A stretch of DNA of 64,000 nt from Profundicola sp048268105 (GTDB taxonomy: Bacteria > Bacteroidota > Bacteroidia > Flavobacteriales > Weeksellaceae): NCBI GenBank assembly GCA_048268105.1, contig JBLWWH010000010.1:1-64000 (forward strand). Direction: 5' to 3'. The stretch's first letter is position 1. Every line of letters starts with the position of its first letter. The position numbers and the translations under genes were made by a program. The notes beneath the pieces were generated by a model that did no database searches, was not told the origin of the DNA, and worked only from the letters and a program-made list of their open reading frames with translations. Positions 41,655 through 51,800 of this stretch are shown here, in pieces.

Positions 41655-43228
41655 TAGGCAAGCACTTTTAAATGTTCTTGTCCTTTTTCAGTTAGCGTTG
41701 TACTATCTGTATCTATAATGCTTAAATCACGCATAAAGTCAACGAGTGTATGGATTCTTGGCGAGGAGTAATCATACATAAAATGATCTACTAATCTTAT
41801 CATACCGTCCTCTCTGTAAAATTTTGCGCTGTTCTGTGTTGCGTTTAATTTTCTTAGCGCTACAAAGTGATGTCTGTTAATCACGTTGCGAGTAAGAAAA
41901 TATCTTATAAACTCCTTGACAGTTAGATCTTGTTTTGATTTAAAGTCATCATAAGAAACAAGAAAACTACTAGCTGTATGGATTTTAAATCTATTTGAAA
42001 TTTCTAAGAGCTCATCTTTACTTACGCTATTTTCCAGAACTAATTTCTGGATTGCAATAAGGGCATACTGTATTTTGATATAAGGATTTTGCTCCTTTTT
42101 TGAAAAGTATACTAATTCTTGAATTGATTGCTCAGTGAAGCTCGTTTTAAAAAATAAATCTGAATTTTCGCCAATATCATCTCCTTCAAACAAGCCAAGA
42201 ACTTTTGAAATAATGTGGTCAACTAATTCAATCTCGTCTATCCAATTATTCTTGGACTGTTTATCTAAGATTTTTAGAAAAGCATCTAAACAACCGGTAC
42301 TTGATACACTCCAAAACTGTTCAACAATAAAGAAATACCAAAGTTTTTGTGAGGTAGAGTAATCATCATTCCAACCATCGCTATAAATAGAGAAAGGAAC
42401 ATTCAATTGTTCGTATTTTGCCTCACTATCATTTACATCTACATTAGACAGTAAAAGCTTAATAGTATCTTTTCTAAAATAAGTCTCGTCACTTTCTTTA
42501 GGACGGTCTACACCAGAAAAGAGCTGCCATAATAGCTGTTGCTCTTTACTATCAATAGGTATGTTAAGCATATTAAATTCACTACTCAATATCTCTAAGT
42601 CCGTCTTAGTAACAAAATTGTTTTCTATCGCTTTCGCGAAAACGTGAGATGTATTAGAAATATTCAATCCAAAAGCATCGGCTAGTTGCTTACCAGAAAC
42701 TTTAGTTTCGTGCTGAAAATCGGTGCGTACATACAATCCTTCCTTATCGCCTTGATCGCCCAAAACACCCATTTGTTTTATAGAACTAATGTAATACTGG
42801 CCAAGTACTCCTCGTGGATTTTTCCAATAAGATCCTTCACTTTTAGATCCTTCCTGTGTTCCTTTTGTCAGGTCAATAATTTCGTCACTCTCTGAATAAA
42901 TTGATAACGCTTTTGTAATACCAGGAACACCACTTAGTTCTTTATGCGCAGCTACTAATGATAGTAAAAACTCTGCTCGTCTTAGATAATTGTTTTGTTT
43001 ACTTCTGGATGTGGTTCTTATCTGAGAAGCATACCAATCAAAAAACCAACAGTAAAAAGAATAATAGCGTATGCGACCAGTTACGTTGTTAAGACCAGGT
43101 AACAGCAAATCAAAAATACGCTCACTTGTAAGGTTTAATCCTAGTTGATCTAGGCCTGATATTGGGTAATGTGGTTTGCCTAAAAAAGGTGCTTTTACTT
43201 GTGCTGTTTCAAATTGTCTTATGCTCAT
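41654..43228 (-). CDS. Unknown protein, 524 aa, partner of PLD-like protein
   Basis: I do not recognise a family. The N-terminus has a distinctive aromatic stretch (GRIRYYSFYCWFFDWYASQI) and the rest is helical, rich in Lys/Glu/Ser, with a winged-helix-like C-terminus ending LTEKGQEHLKVL. There is no nuclease or NTPase motif. It may be the DNA- or target-recognition part of a two-protein machine with the PLD-fold gene. An imperfect palindrome GCTTTCGCGAAAAC (one base off) is at 42630-42643. Confidence 0.65.
   Translation of the reverse strand: MSIRQFETAQVKAPFLGKPHYPISGLDQLGLNLTSERIFDLLLPGLNNVTGRIRYYSFYCWFFDWYASQIRTTSRSKQNNYLRRAEFLLSLVAAHKELSGVPGITKALSIYSESDEIIDLTKGTQEGSKSEGSYWKNPRGVLGQYYISSIKQMGVLGDQGDKEGLYVRTDFQHETKVSGKQLADAFGLNISNTSHVFAKAIENNFVTKTDLEILSSEFNMLNIPIDSKEQQLLWQLFSGVDRPKESDETYFRKDTIKLLLSNVDVNDSEAKYEQLNVPFSIYSDGWNDDYSTSQKLWYFFIVEQFWSVSSTGCLDAFLKILDKQSKNNWIDEIELVDHIISKVLGLFEGDDIGENSDLFFKTSFTEQSIQELVYFSKKEQNPYIKIQYALIAIQKLVLENSVSKDELLEISNRFKIHTASSFLVSYDDFKSKQDLTVKEFIRYFLTRNVINRHHFVALRKLNATQNSAKFYREDGMIRLVDHFMYDYSSPRIHTLVDFMRDLSIIDTDSTTLTEKGQEHLKVLA
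42630..42643. repeat. Imperfect GCTTTCGCGAAAGC copy
   Basis: GCTTTCGCGAAAAC, one substitution from the consensus; still in frame, read as VFAKA on the minus strand. Confidence 0.7.
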
Positions 43229-43239
43229 CTATTATAATT

Positions 43240-44244
43240 TCATTTCTTCTTTCTTCCGTATTTTTTGATAACATCTAAATGCACATTATGAAGACGAAGA
43301 TGATTTTCCAATGAGTATTCAGTACCGCCAGTTTCGGACTGTTCAAAATGTTCTGGTAGTGGCTTATACTTTTCCATTAGGCCGTTATATAATCCGTCAA
43401 GTTTTTCAAAATAATCCATCACATATTCATAGCCAGAAATATCTATTTCGAGTCTAAGCGCATCTGAATTATAAGTTACTATTGAATCTTCACGCCAATT
43501 TTCGGATAATTCAAAGTAAACAGTTCCATAGTGATTGTTTTGATTTTTGTAAAACCAGATGAGTTGCTCCCTTTCTGTTTTTGCAAGATGGTAATTGATA
43601 AGAGCTTCCGTAGCTTGTTCTGCTGCAGCTTTCAGTTTGAAAATGTTATCAAATTGAGATGCTAAGTTGAATGCCTTGCCGTATAATTTGTAATCAAAGG
43701 AGGTAAATGGCCCTAACTGGTCAATTGTATTACTTAAATAATCATAGTTGCTATACCAATTTACAAATTCATCGTATAGGATAGGACTTTTAATATTTTT
43801 TGACTCCGTTTTAAGTGATTGGTACTGTTGTTTAATCAAAGTATATTCAGTGGATGGTTTAAATAAAAGGTGCTCATCTTTATAAAAACTAAAGCCTAAG
43901 TCCATTGATTTTTCAAGATCCGTAAAGTTAGTGAGCTTATTACATACGTAGATGTCATCTGCCGTCTCTCCATCTTTACTTTCAATAAACAAGTCTAAAT
44001 AGTATCCAGTATTAGATAAAAAGGTCATTCCTTCACAACCTTTGTTGCAAGAACCACAAATACCAAAAAACACATCATCAAATGAATGGCAATCGTCACG
44101 CTTGGCTTGATTAAATTTCTTTTCTAATTTTTCAAGGAAAAGAGATTTAGACACATCTTGATATGGTTTATCATCTTCGAGAAGTTCTTTTAGAGAAGCT
44201 ATGTCGAAGTCTTTAATGGCTTGAGTAATTAGGTTTATTTGCAT
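43240..44244 (-). CDS. Unknown cysteine-containing protein, 334 aa
   Basis: A soluble protein. Cysteines cluster in GICGSCNKGCEG near residues 63-70 (possible zinc or iron site), and the rest is helical and Tyr-rich. It has no recognisable enzymatic motif. It is the first gene of the minus-strand run that includes the 524-aa and PLD-fold genes, 11 bp before the former. It begins 50 bp after the end of the motor operon, so read-through from that operon is possible. Confidence 0.6.
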   Translation of the reverse strand: MQINLITQAIKDFDIASLKELLEDDKPYQDVSKSLFLEKLEKKFNQAKRDDCHSFDDVFFGICGSCNKGCEGMTFLSNTGYYLDLFIESKDGETADDIYVCNKLTNFTDLEKSMDLGFSFYKDEHLLFKPSTEYTLIKQQYQSLKTESKNIKSPILYDEFVNWYSNYDYLSNTIDQLGPFTSFDYKLYGKAFNLASQFDNIFKLKAAAEQATEALINYHLAKTEREQLIWFYKNQNNHYGTVYFELSENWREDSIVTYNSDALRLEIDISGYEYVMDYFEKLDGLYNGLMEKYKPLPEHFEQSETGGTEYSLENHLRLHNVHLDVIKKYGRKKK

Positions 44245-44294
44245 CTATGATTGGAAAATACTTTACGTTCTAGAAATTAATGTGAAATTAGAAT

Positions 44295-45215
44295 CTACTG
44301 AAACCTTATATAAACGGGTAAGTGATCTGATAAGTTTCTCGCTGCACTAAGATTATCACAAGTTTTAACAAAATCAAGACTCCCAGATTCTATAACTTTA
44401 ATATTGGGAGTGTAAAAAATATTATCAATTGAGTGATTCAAATAATTCCCTGATTTACATTTTGTTTTTAATGTTGTAGGTGTATTTTCAAGAGCATTAA
44501 CAAACCCTCGGCTGTAAAAATTATCCCATACTGGTTGTTGTTCATCAAGATTAAAATCCCCAGCAATAATTATACTTTCACTTTCTAATCTTTCTTTGTA
44601 GTTTTTGAGATGTACTATTTCCTCTTCTGGGCTATCATCGTGTTTTCTAGAGTGATAATTCACGAGAGTTATTGTTTTGGATTGATTCTTTAAAGTGAAA
44701 TTACCGATATAAGGCTCTCGATAACATAAATCCTCAAGCTCCGAATCCAAGTAGGGTTTTCCTTTTACTGAAATTTTAGAAGTCTTCCAAAGAAAGCCAT
44801 ATCGTTCACTCATTTTAGCAGATGGACTCTTTGTTGGGTTACTTACATAATAGTCCCATTTCGAGCCTAATCTATTTAGCTCATCAATAATTTTGGCGAC
44901 AGCCTGAATACCTGCTGGATCTTTCCCTACAATCTCTTGAATTAAAACAATATCAAAATCTCTAATAACTTCAGCTATCAAAGCTATCTCTTCTGAATTT
45001 TTGGTTCTTCCTAAGTCTCTTATATTCCAACTAGCAAGAGAGAATATTTCATATTCAGTATTAATCTCTGAGAAACGTTCTCTTTTTTTATTTATTTCTA
45101 GTGCAGGATTCTCATTTTTATCGAGATTCTCGTAGTACTTAGATGTCTTAGATTGACAACTACAAAGTATGAATACCAGAAATAAGAGACTTGCTTTAAA
45201 AGTTTTATATACCAT
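44295..45215 (-). CDS. DNase I-fold (EEP) lipoprotein
   Basis: A 306-residue exported lipoprotein: signal peptide with ILCSC20 as lipobox, then an endonuclease/exonuclease/phosphatase fold with all core motifs: SWNIRD (N64), IQE94, NYHSRKH (H188), AGDFN (D220, N222), IDNIFYT (D264) and SDHLP (D297, H298). The set matches DNase I-like phosphodiesterases. A surface or periplasmic nuclease that cuts incoming DNA is the simplest idea, but lipid or sugar phosphate substrates are possible. Its start lies within the end of the transglutaminase-like gene (11 bp overlap). Confidence 0.85.
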   Translation of the reverse strand: MVYKTFKASLLFLVFILCSCQSKTSKYYENLDKNENPALEINKKRERFSEINTEYEIFSLASWNIRDLGRTKNSEEIALIAEVIRDFDIVLIQEIVGKDPAGIQAVAKIIDELNRLGSKWDYYVSNPTKSPSAKMSERYGFLWKTSKISVKGKPYLDSELEDLCYREPYIGNFTLKNQSKTITLVNYHSRKHDDSPEEEIVHLKNYKERLESESIIIAGDFNLDEQQPVWDNFYSRGFVNALENTPTTLKTKCKSGNYLNHSIDNIFYTPNIKVIESGSLDFVKTCDNLSAARNLSDHLPVYIRFQ

Positions 45216-45948
45216 ATAAAACCCTTGCGTTATTTATAAATCGATTGTGCTCTTGTCCTTTAAACCAATCTAGACTTATCCAATAAGCCCCATCAGATTT
45301 TCGATAATCAAATCCTCTTAAGTAAGGGTTATTAATATCACTTTGTTTAATTTCAAATTCTGCAAAAGCGTGACCGTCTGTTCCATCGAAGCCTGCAGCA
45401 ACTCTTGACTTTAAGCCAATTTGCCTAGCAAATGAGGCTAACAAAATAGAATAGTCATCGCAATCTCCAGGATATTTCCCTCGAAATTTTAATGAAATGG
45501 TTGCTTCTGCGGATCTCCAAGTATCGTTATCAGTTGCAGGATCGTAAATATAATGCCAGTTTTTACGAACGTGCTCTTTCATTTTAATAATCTGTTCTAT
45601 TTGAGAGCCACTAGTATTAAGAGTTATAGTTAATTCTCTAACTTCTTTCAACACTAGACCTTCAACTTGAATTAATTTACCTTTTGCAGGACCAATTTTA
45701 TTTTTGACCAAAGTCTCTTCTATATTTTTAGCTTCTTTTGGCGTTACTATGTCATCGATATCCTCAATAATAGGTTTTACATCCTTAACAATAGTATTAG
45801 GTATCGGAGTAGTTTGTTCCTTTTTAGACTCTTCTTTGGCCCTTGCAATAAGTGTATCTCTACCAGTCTTTGAAAACCCTGTACAGGAGGCGGTTAAAAC
45901 TAAACTAACCATCAAAAATCCGATAACATTTTTATTTTTTATTTTCAT
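45205..45948 (-). CDS. Transglutaminase-like lipoprotein
   Basis: A 247-residue protein with a lipoprotein-type signal (VSLVLTASC22). The C-terminal half is a transglutaminase-like cysteine peptidase domain: C163 in GDCDDYSILLASF, H193 in TDGHAFAEF, D227 in WISLDW. Such domains cross-link or cut peptide bonds in the periplasm or at the surface. The first 110 residues are a Lys/Asp-rich linker. It overlaps both neighbours (17 bp with the OmpA-like gene upstream). Confidence 0.8.
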   Translation of the reverse strand: MKIKNKNVIGFLMVSLVLTASCTGFSKTGRDTLIARAKEESKKEQTTPIPNTIVKDVKPIIEDIDDIVTPKEAKNIEETLVKNKIGPAKGKLIQVEGLVLKEVRELTITLNTSGSQIEQIIKMKEHVRKNWHYIYDPATDNDTWRSAEATISLKFRGKYPGDCDDYSILLASFARQIGLKSRVAAGFDGTDGHAFAEFEIKQSDINNPYLRGFDYRKSDGAYWISLDWFKGQEHNRFINNARVLYGI

Positions 45949-46582
45949 CTATTAGTTTTCCTACTTTAGAAGTTATTTGAATCGTAAATCTCTTATTTTT
46001 TTGTTCGTTACTATTATCTCTGGACTGACCAAAATAACCGCTTCCCGCTATAATAATTTCACATTGCGGTGCTAACTTTCTAAAATCAATGCCTCTACTT
46101 GACCAATAATTATATAAAGCCAAGGCTCTTTGATAACTTAGTATATAACCTCTATCTGGATCATTTTTGAAATTATCTTTATACCTTGCCGTATTCCCTT
46201 CAATTACTAATAGATAATCCACATTTGGATTATTATTTATAACAGTCTCAAGTTGATTATAAAGTTCTTCACCAGCTTCAAATATTTTTTCCCTTTTATC
46301 TAATTGAATGTCTGTAATTTTTTTGCTGCCTGCTCTGAACTGCGCGTCAATTGAAAGTTTGTAACGTTTATTTAAATTGTCAAATTCAAAGTATTCTGGA
46401 TCTAATGATTCTAACGCTTTTTGTATTTCTTCAATTTTCTCTAGTTGAATTGCTTTAGTATTAGCATTTGCTAGTTCAATTTGTAATACAGAGAATGTTA
46501 TTACATATAGAACTAACATGACGAAAAACAAACTGGTCATCAAATCTGCATAGCTCACCCAAAAGAAACCTGTCTTTTTCAT
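45932..46582 (-). CDS. MotB/ZorB-like stator subunit with OmpA-like domain
   Basis: A 216-residue protein. Its single membrane helix (FWVSYADLMTSLFFVMLVLYV) carries D13, at the proton-binding position of MotB, ExbD and ZorB. After a coiled linker the C-terminus has an OmpA-like peptidoglycan-binding core (VIEGNTARY, RGYILSYQRALALYNYW, NKRFTIQI). It pairs with the MotA-like product of the gene directly before it. Zorya defence uses the same pair, but zorC and zorD are not present. Confidence 0.8.
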   Translation of the reverse strand: MKKTGFFWVSYADLMTSLFFVMLVLYVITFSVLQIELANANTKAIQLEKIEEIQKALESLDPEYFEFDNLNKRYKLSIDAQFRAGSKKITDIQLDKREKIFEAGEELYNQLETVINNNPNVDYLLVIEGNTARYKDNFKNDPDRGYILSYQRALALYNYWSSRGIDFRKLAPQCEIIIAGSGYFGQSRDNSNEQKNKRFTIQITSKVGKLIDENKK

Positions 46583-48183
46583 TAAAAGAATGTTTTGTAA
46601 ATGAATACGATACCCGCTACGACAATAACAACGTAGCTAGCAACCCTTATTCCAGAACTTATATTTTCAAAGATTCGTTTCTTTTTACTCTTTGGAGCAC
46701 TTGAAATGCTAGAAGATGAACCTGCGTAACTTCCCGATGATATAGCGTCTACAATTTCTCTATTTGTTATTTTTATTACATCAATCAAGCCTGATTCTAA
46801 TTGAGATAATTTATTTTCAATACCACTTAGTTTTTCAAGATGCTCTAGTTTTTCAAATTTGGGTCTTGAATTATTAAAAGCTAATTCTGTTTTATCTATC
46901 TGATCCTTTGCACTCTCATTAAAACGTTTAATAGAGTTATCGAATGCAATAGATAGTTTTGAATCATACTCAGCGATACTTTCATTGAAGGCTTCGAATT
47001 GTTTTTCTACAGAAACACCTAGTACGTCAATTGCTTTCGACATTCTAGAATCTGAATCAGCAACCGATTCATTTACGGCATCGCCGTATTGGGAAAAAGA
47101 TTTTATGTGTTGGCTGAAAAAATCTGAAGCCTGGTCACTTTTGTTAATTATTGATTTCAAATCTTGTAAAATCACATTTATATTATCCGTGTTGCGAACA
47201 AACTTATCTAGATTATCCACTAATTTAGTAGTGTTTAATAATGAGCTATCTAACTGCTCGTAATACTTTGCAAAACTTTGGAAGGAGCCCATCATACCGT
47301 CAAGTTTGTTGAAAATATCTAAGTTAACAGCAGAAACTTTTCTTACGTCTAGAGCACGTATATCTTGTAATAACTGTTGTTCTCTTTCTATTGAAGATTT
47401 AGAATCGTTTACTATTGTTCCTAAATGAGAAACAATACTAATAGAACTCTTTGAAAAGGCATCTATCTTTCTAGCCAATACATCAACTTCAGGTAATTTA
47501 GACCTATTCATCTTAGGCATCAATTCAGATTGTAGTAATGATAAAAATTGATTTTTTCCAGATTCTACTTTTGATTTTGCATCTTTAAATATCCAAACTG
47601 AAAAAATAGTGGTTAAAATTAAACCAACCACACTTGCAGACATTGCTAATTTAACACCGTCAATTAAAGGTTTTATTGCTTGTAATGCTAATTCACCGCT
47701 ACCATTACTTGGAACATCAAAGGAGACTGAAAACAACCCAAATATTATCCCTAACATTGTTGCTGCAAGCCCAATATAAAGTGGAGCAGGAACTCTTTCT
47801 GCAATATTATCCTCAACTATTTCAACATTGCGATCTACAATATCTTTAAGAATATGAAAGTCTATTGCTATACCTTTATTCTTTATTAAATAGGTATTAA
47901 TAGGAACGACTATATTATTCATCACTTCATTCTTTGTCGATGTAGAGAGATAAGAAACCTCAACTAACTCTTCTGTTTCTTCATAATCGTTCTCGAATAA
48001 AATAGATTCTAAATCTCCATCATTTAAGTTATTGATAGTTGTAAACTTAGAATCCACCTTTGGTGGATTCTTAAAAATATTATTAAATCTTTTTATTTCT
48101 AAAAAGAGTTTAAATGCTATATAAAGCTGAAATAAGATAAGTACCGTTATTACTACTATTTCAACTAGTTTAAGTTTCATCAT
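46582..48183 (-). CDS. MotA/ZorA-like stator subunit with coiled-coil tail
   Basis: A 533-residue protein. Helices lie at about 8-28, 134-156 and 182-198, with conserved small residues and A-T-M-L-G-I-I-F-G of the MotA/TolQ/ExbB type, followed by an approximately 300-residue coiled-coil and helical tail into the cytoplasm and a final C-terminal membrane helix (VVIVVAGIVFIYKTFF). ZorA has the same stator plus long tail plan; the extra C-terminal anchor is unusual and would make the tail a loop with both ends at the membrane. One base is shared with the MotB-like gene. Confidence 0.75.
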   Translation of the reverse strand: MMKLKLVEIVVITVLILFQLYIAFKLFLEIKRFNNIFKNPPKVDSKFTTINNLNDGDLESILFENDYEETEELVEVSYLSTSTKNEVMNNIVVPINTYLIKNKGIAIDFHILKDIVDRNVEIVEDNIAERVPAPLYIGLAATMLGIIFGLFSVSFDVPSNGSGELALQAIKPLIDGVKLAMSASVVGLILTTIFSVWIFKDAKSKVESGKNQFLSLLQSELMPKMNRSKLPEVDVLARKIDAFSKSSISIVSHLGTIVNDSKSSIEREQQLLQDIRALDVRKVSAVNLDIFNKLDGMMGSFQSFAKYYEQLDSSLLNTTKLVDNLDKFVRNTDNINVILQDLKSIINKSDQASDFFSQHIKSFSQYGDAVNESVADSDSRMSKAIDVLGVSVEKQFEAFNESIAEYDSKLSIAFDNSIKRFNESAKDQIDKTELAFNNSRPKFEKLEHLEKLSGIENKLSQLESGLIDVIKITNREIVDAISSGSYAGSSSSISSAPKSKKKRIFENISSGIRVASYVVIVVAGIVFIYKTFF

Positions 48184-48186
48184 TGC

Positions 48187-48837
48187 TTAAATAAATTTTA
48201 TTCTTATTTTTTCCTTTACCAACCAATCATCTCCATCTAAAACAACGGTTCCTTTTATCACATTCTCAATTCTAGTTGCATTATTTGAAAATGCATTTTC
48301 AAATAAACACACTTTTTCTAAAAATTGAGCAGGTGAGTTGAGAGCTTTTGTAAAATCAGAATCTTCTAAAATATAAATATACCCTGACTTCTCTGATGAA
48401 TCCAAGTCAATATAATACAGTGATGATTGATTTCTATCAAAACTAACATCTTCAATTGAAAATTTCTTTTCTTCAAATGGAGAGGGCAGAAATACTTTTC
48501 TCATCTTAGGTATATCAAAACTTACATTTATTGGCTTCTCTTCCTCTTTATTGGTGTTTTCAATTAGCGGTTTAGTAGTTTTAATAGATCCTTTAATTGA
48601 AGAACTACTCTTAATATTTGTATTTACTTCCTTTGGCTTTGTAGACCTTGATATTTGCCTTTTTAAATTTTGCTCTTTACTTCTAAGCGCGATTATTTCA
48701 GCATCTCTTCTTTCTAATCGCTCGTATAGAACAGCGATTTTTTTATCTGCTTTATAAAAAACAAATATTAGCCCGAATAACAACAAAATACAGACAATAC
48801 CTAAAATTAATTCCAGTGTATTTAAATCAATCATCAT
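48187..48837 (-). CDS. Membrane-anchored coiled-coil protein, 216 aa
   Basis: A membrane helix at 8-29 (LILGIVCILLLFGLIFVFY) is followed by a coiled coil (33-65), a disordered Lys/Ser/Thr linker and a C-terminal beta-rich domain (VVLDGDDWLVKEKIRIKF). There is no enzymatic motif. It is sited between the actin-like gene and the MotA-like gene, with gaps of 8 and 3 bp, so it may tether the cytoskeletal part to the motor. Confidence 0.65.
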   Translation of the reverse strand: MMIDLNTLELILGIVCILLLFGLIFVFYKADKKIAVLYERLERRDAEIIALRSKEQNLKRQISRSTKPKEVNTNIKSSSSIKGSIKTTKPLIENTNKEEEKPINVSFDIPKMRKVFLPSPFEEKKFSIEDVSFDRNQSSLYYIDLDSSEKSGYIYILEDSDFTKALNSPAQFLEKVCLFENAFSNNATRIENVIKGTVVLDGDDWLVKEKIRIKFI

Positions 48838-48845
48838 AAACCTTA

Positions 48846-51800
48846 TTAAGAGTTATCACCTAATTCTACTGCTAAGTCATAAATCAACCCAATAATAGGA
48901 TAAAAGAATAAAGTTTGAGCAACTTTTTCAGATTGTGATGAATCTACTTTAAGTTGTTTTACACCCTCCATTAAATGATCTATCTGATCTTTGCTTTTTA
49001 ATTTATTTAAGATTTCCAGGGACTTATTTGAAACTCCAAATTCTTCTTTGAATCCGATTTTATCATTTAAATCCATAAAGATTTGATAAAATGAATCAAC
49101 ATTTGAGATTACTCCATTCAAGTAGTCTTCAGTTAGGTGTTCATAAGTAATTGGGTTTTCAGTTCTCTTAGATTGAATTAAAGGACTTTTCGAATTTGCT
49201 AAATTAACCTCAATTAAATCTGTATGTTTTAAACCTTGAACAGAGGTATCCCCATCCATTTCAATCCCTCCTTTACAAGTAATTTGTTTCGGATTATTCA
49301 ATGCTTTTACATTTATATCAGAATCATCAGACTCATAAACGCTATTACAAATTCCTTCAAATAATGGAGTCAGCGCATCTAATTTCTTTGAAGAATCAAT
49401 TAATTGTAACGTTTTTGATCCAGTTCCACTAAAAACAATGTTCCTAGGTAGCTGATAACCTTTTAACTTCATCAGTTCAGCTATATGATAAACAATCGAA
49501 GAATAAAATAATAAAAAGATAATTTTAAACTCTTCATTATTAGCTAACATTTTTGAAAAATCAATATCAATGTGATTATCCATAACTTTTTTATTCTCTT
49601 TTAAAGAGAAAAAGAAGTTAATTAAATCTGTTGAGGATTGATAATCTTTAAATATTGAATCTAAAATATTCAATTCGTCAGAAAGCTTATTTTGCTCTAG
49701 TATTTTTGTTATTTCTGGAAGAAAATATGAAACGAAGCCATTAGATTTAATATTTCCATTAAATCCATTACCAAATATTGAATTACCAGCAAACCTGAAA
49801 CTACTTATTAATTGTGGCTGATCATCAAAATATATCATAATATCAGATGTTCCTCCACCTATATCAATAGAAACCGAAGGTCTGGCTGCGGTTGGAATAT
49901 TCTCATTGTTTTTGTAATGAAAAAATGGCGCGATACTTTCTGGGTAATCAGATAAATTACTGTCACTAATTCCAAAAACTTTCTCAAATGAATTTTCCCA
50001 GATACCTCTTAAATTTCTAAGATGGTTGTTGGTCATACTAACGGGATAAAACCATATAATTTTTGTTTTAGAAAAATCTCCATTATTTTGCAGCACTTTA
50101 TTTCTGCAAATCATCATCAATTCTTCTATATAATGAGAAACTTGTCTTTCATTATTAGATTCCGTAGACCATTTAAGATCCGTATATGTCTTTAGGTATT
50201 TACGTATTTCAGTGTTCTCATAGTCAAAACCGACATTTGCGTGACCAAATGTAAATGTGGGTGTGGTATAATTGACATTACTATTTTGCAAAAGAGCTGT
50301 TCTAAAGGGAGAAGAAACTATCTCATTTTCTCCAATTTTTTTAGGTACAGTCTCTTGTAGTAAGTGAGTTTGACCATCCATTACTAGACGAATAGCTTCT
50401 GTTCTTAGGGGAGCATCACTTGGTAGAAGTAATGCTATTTGTTCTTCTGTCTCTGTAATGTCTAGAGATCTAGGTTCTCCTTGGCCATCTATTTGATACT
50501 CTATATGCGTGTTTGTAGTCCCAAAATCAATTGAAAATTTGTAGACATCTCCACCACCCATACTGAATTCCGTCCATTTAGGGGCTATAAAGTTTAAAGT
50601 GTCACCATATCGTACAGCAATTATATCAAAACTTTTATCCACTACTGTTTGTAAAGTCTTATAAGGACTGCTTGCTCGAATTACTGAATTTCCATCTATA
50701 AAACCTGAAGTAGAATCATCATATAACTGAATTGATAGTGGATTTGATATTTCAGGAGCGATGTCAGCGATACCTACTGAATAATTGATATCACATTCAG
50801 TACTCTTAGATGCAGGATATAATGATAAAGCAAATGATTTATTTAGTATAATCCCTTTAGCGTTACTTGGGTCTTGCGAAGCTCTGTCTTTTACATTGTA
50901 TTTTTTACAATATGAAATAAAGCCTTTCTTAATTGGAATATTTAAAGTTACTTCCAAACTATCAATACCTATTTCTTTAAAAGTAATTAGGTTTTGAGTT
51001 TTAATATCTTCAATTGTAAAATAGTCAAAGAAAGTTTCAGTAAGCGGAAGCAAATATTTGTCAGATCCGACAGTCATAAATTTTGAACTGTTAACATCAT
51101 ACGGGAGTTTTATTATTGCATCAGACAAAAAATCATTCATTGTATGATAAGGATAATTATCATCTTGATCGGGAAGAGTTCTTTTTGATAATATTCTTGA
51201 ATCAAAAAAAGGAACCTCGGTATTACTATCCCATACATCTTCCGTATAAATGTAAGGTAAAGTTAACGTCTCTGTAGGTAGCACTAATGGTTTAGCACCT
51301 TTTATGTCTTTACTTGCTTTTATAACAAAGTCACTATTATCCTCAATAGTGCTTGTGTCTTTTTCAAATTGTTTTAGTTCAAAATTTTTAATTGCCGTTA
51401 CAGGCTGTCCAGCTGAGTTATTAAAATAAAGCCCTTTTAGACTCTGTAAAAAACTTTGAGTATCTAATTTATTGAGTTCGTCAAATAATTTATGATTATA
51501 AGTTTCTAGTTTACTTACAGTACTCAATATATAACTATTGAATTCAGGAAATAGAGAGTTAAATTCAGATGTTTTTGATAAACTATACAGATATTTAATA
51601 TAATTTTCATCTCTGGCATATAAAGGTAGTAAGGCATCATCTAGCATTTGATCCTTACCAAACTTTATATCTGTTACAGGGGCATCAGGAGCTGCAAAAA
51701 ATAAAGTTCTAGGCGATGTGCCTCCTATAATTTTATGTTTATAAAGAATTATATATATCTTATCAAACTGATCAAAATTGTACTGCTTTTTATCCTGATC

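Noticed and set aside
44295..48183. A complete Zorya system
   Set aside because: The MotA/MotB-like pair fits ZorA/ZorB, but there is no ZorC, no ZorD helicase and no ZorE in the operon. The SNF2 gene at 56255 is on the other strand with its own controller.
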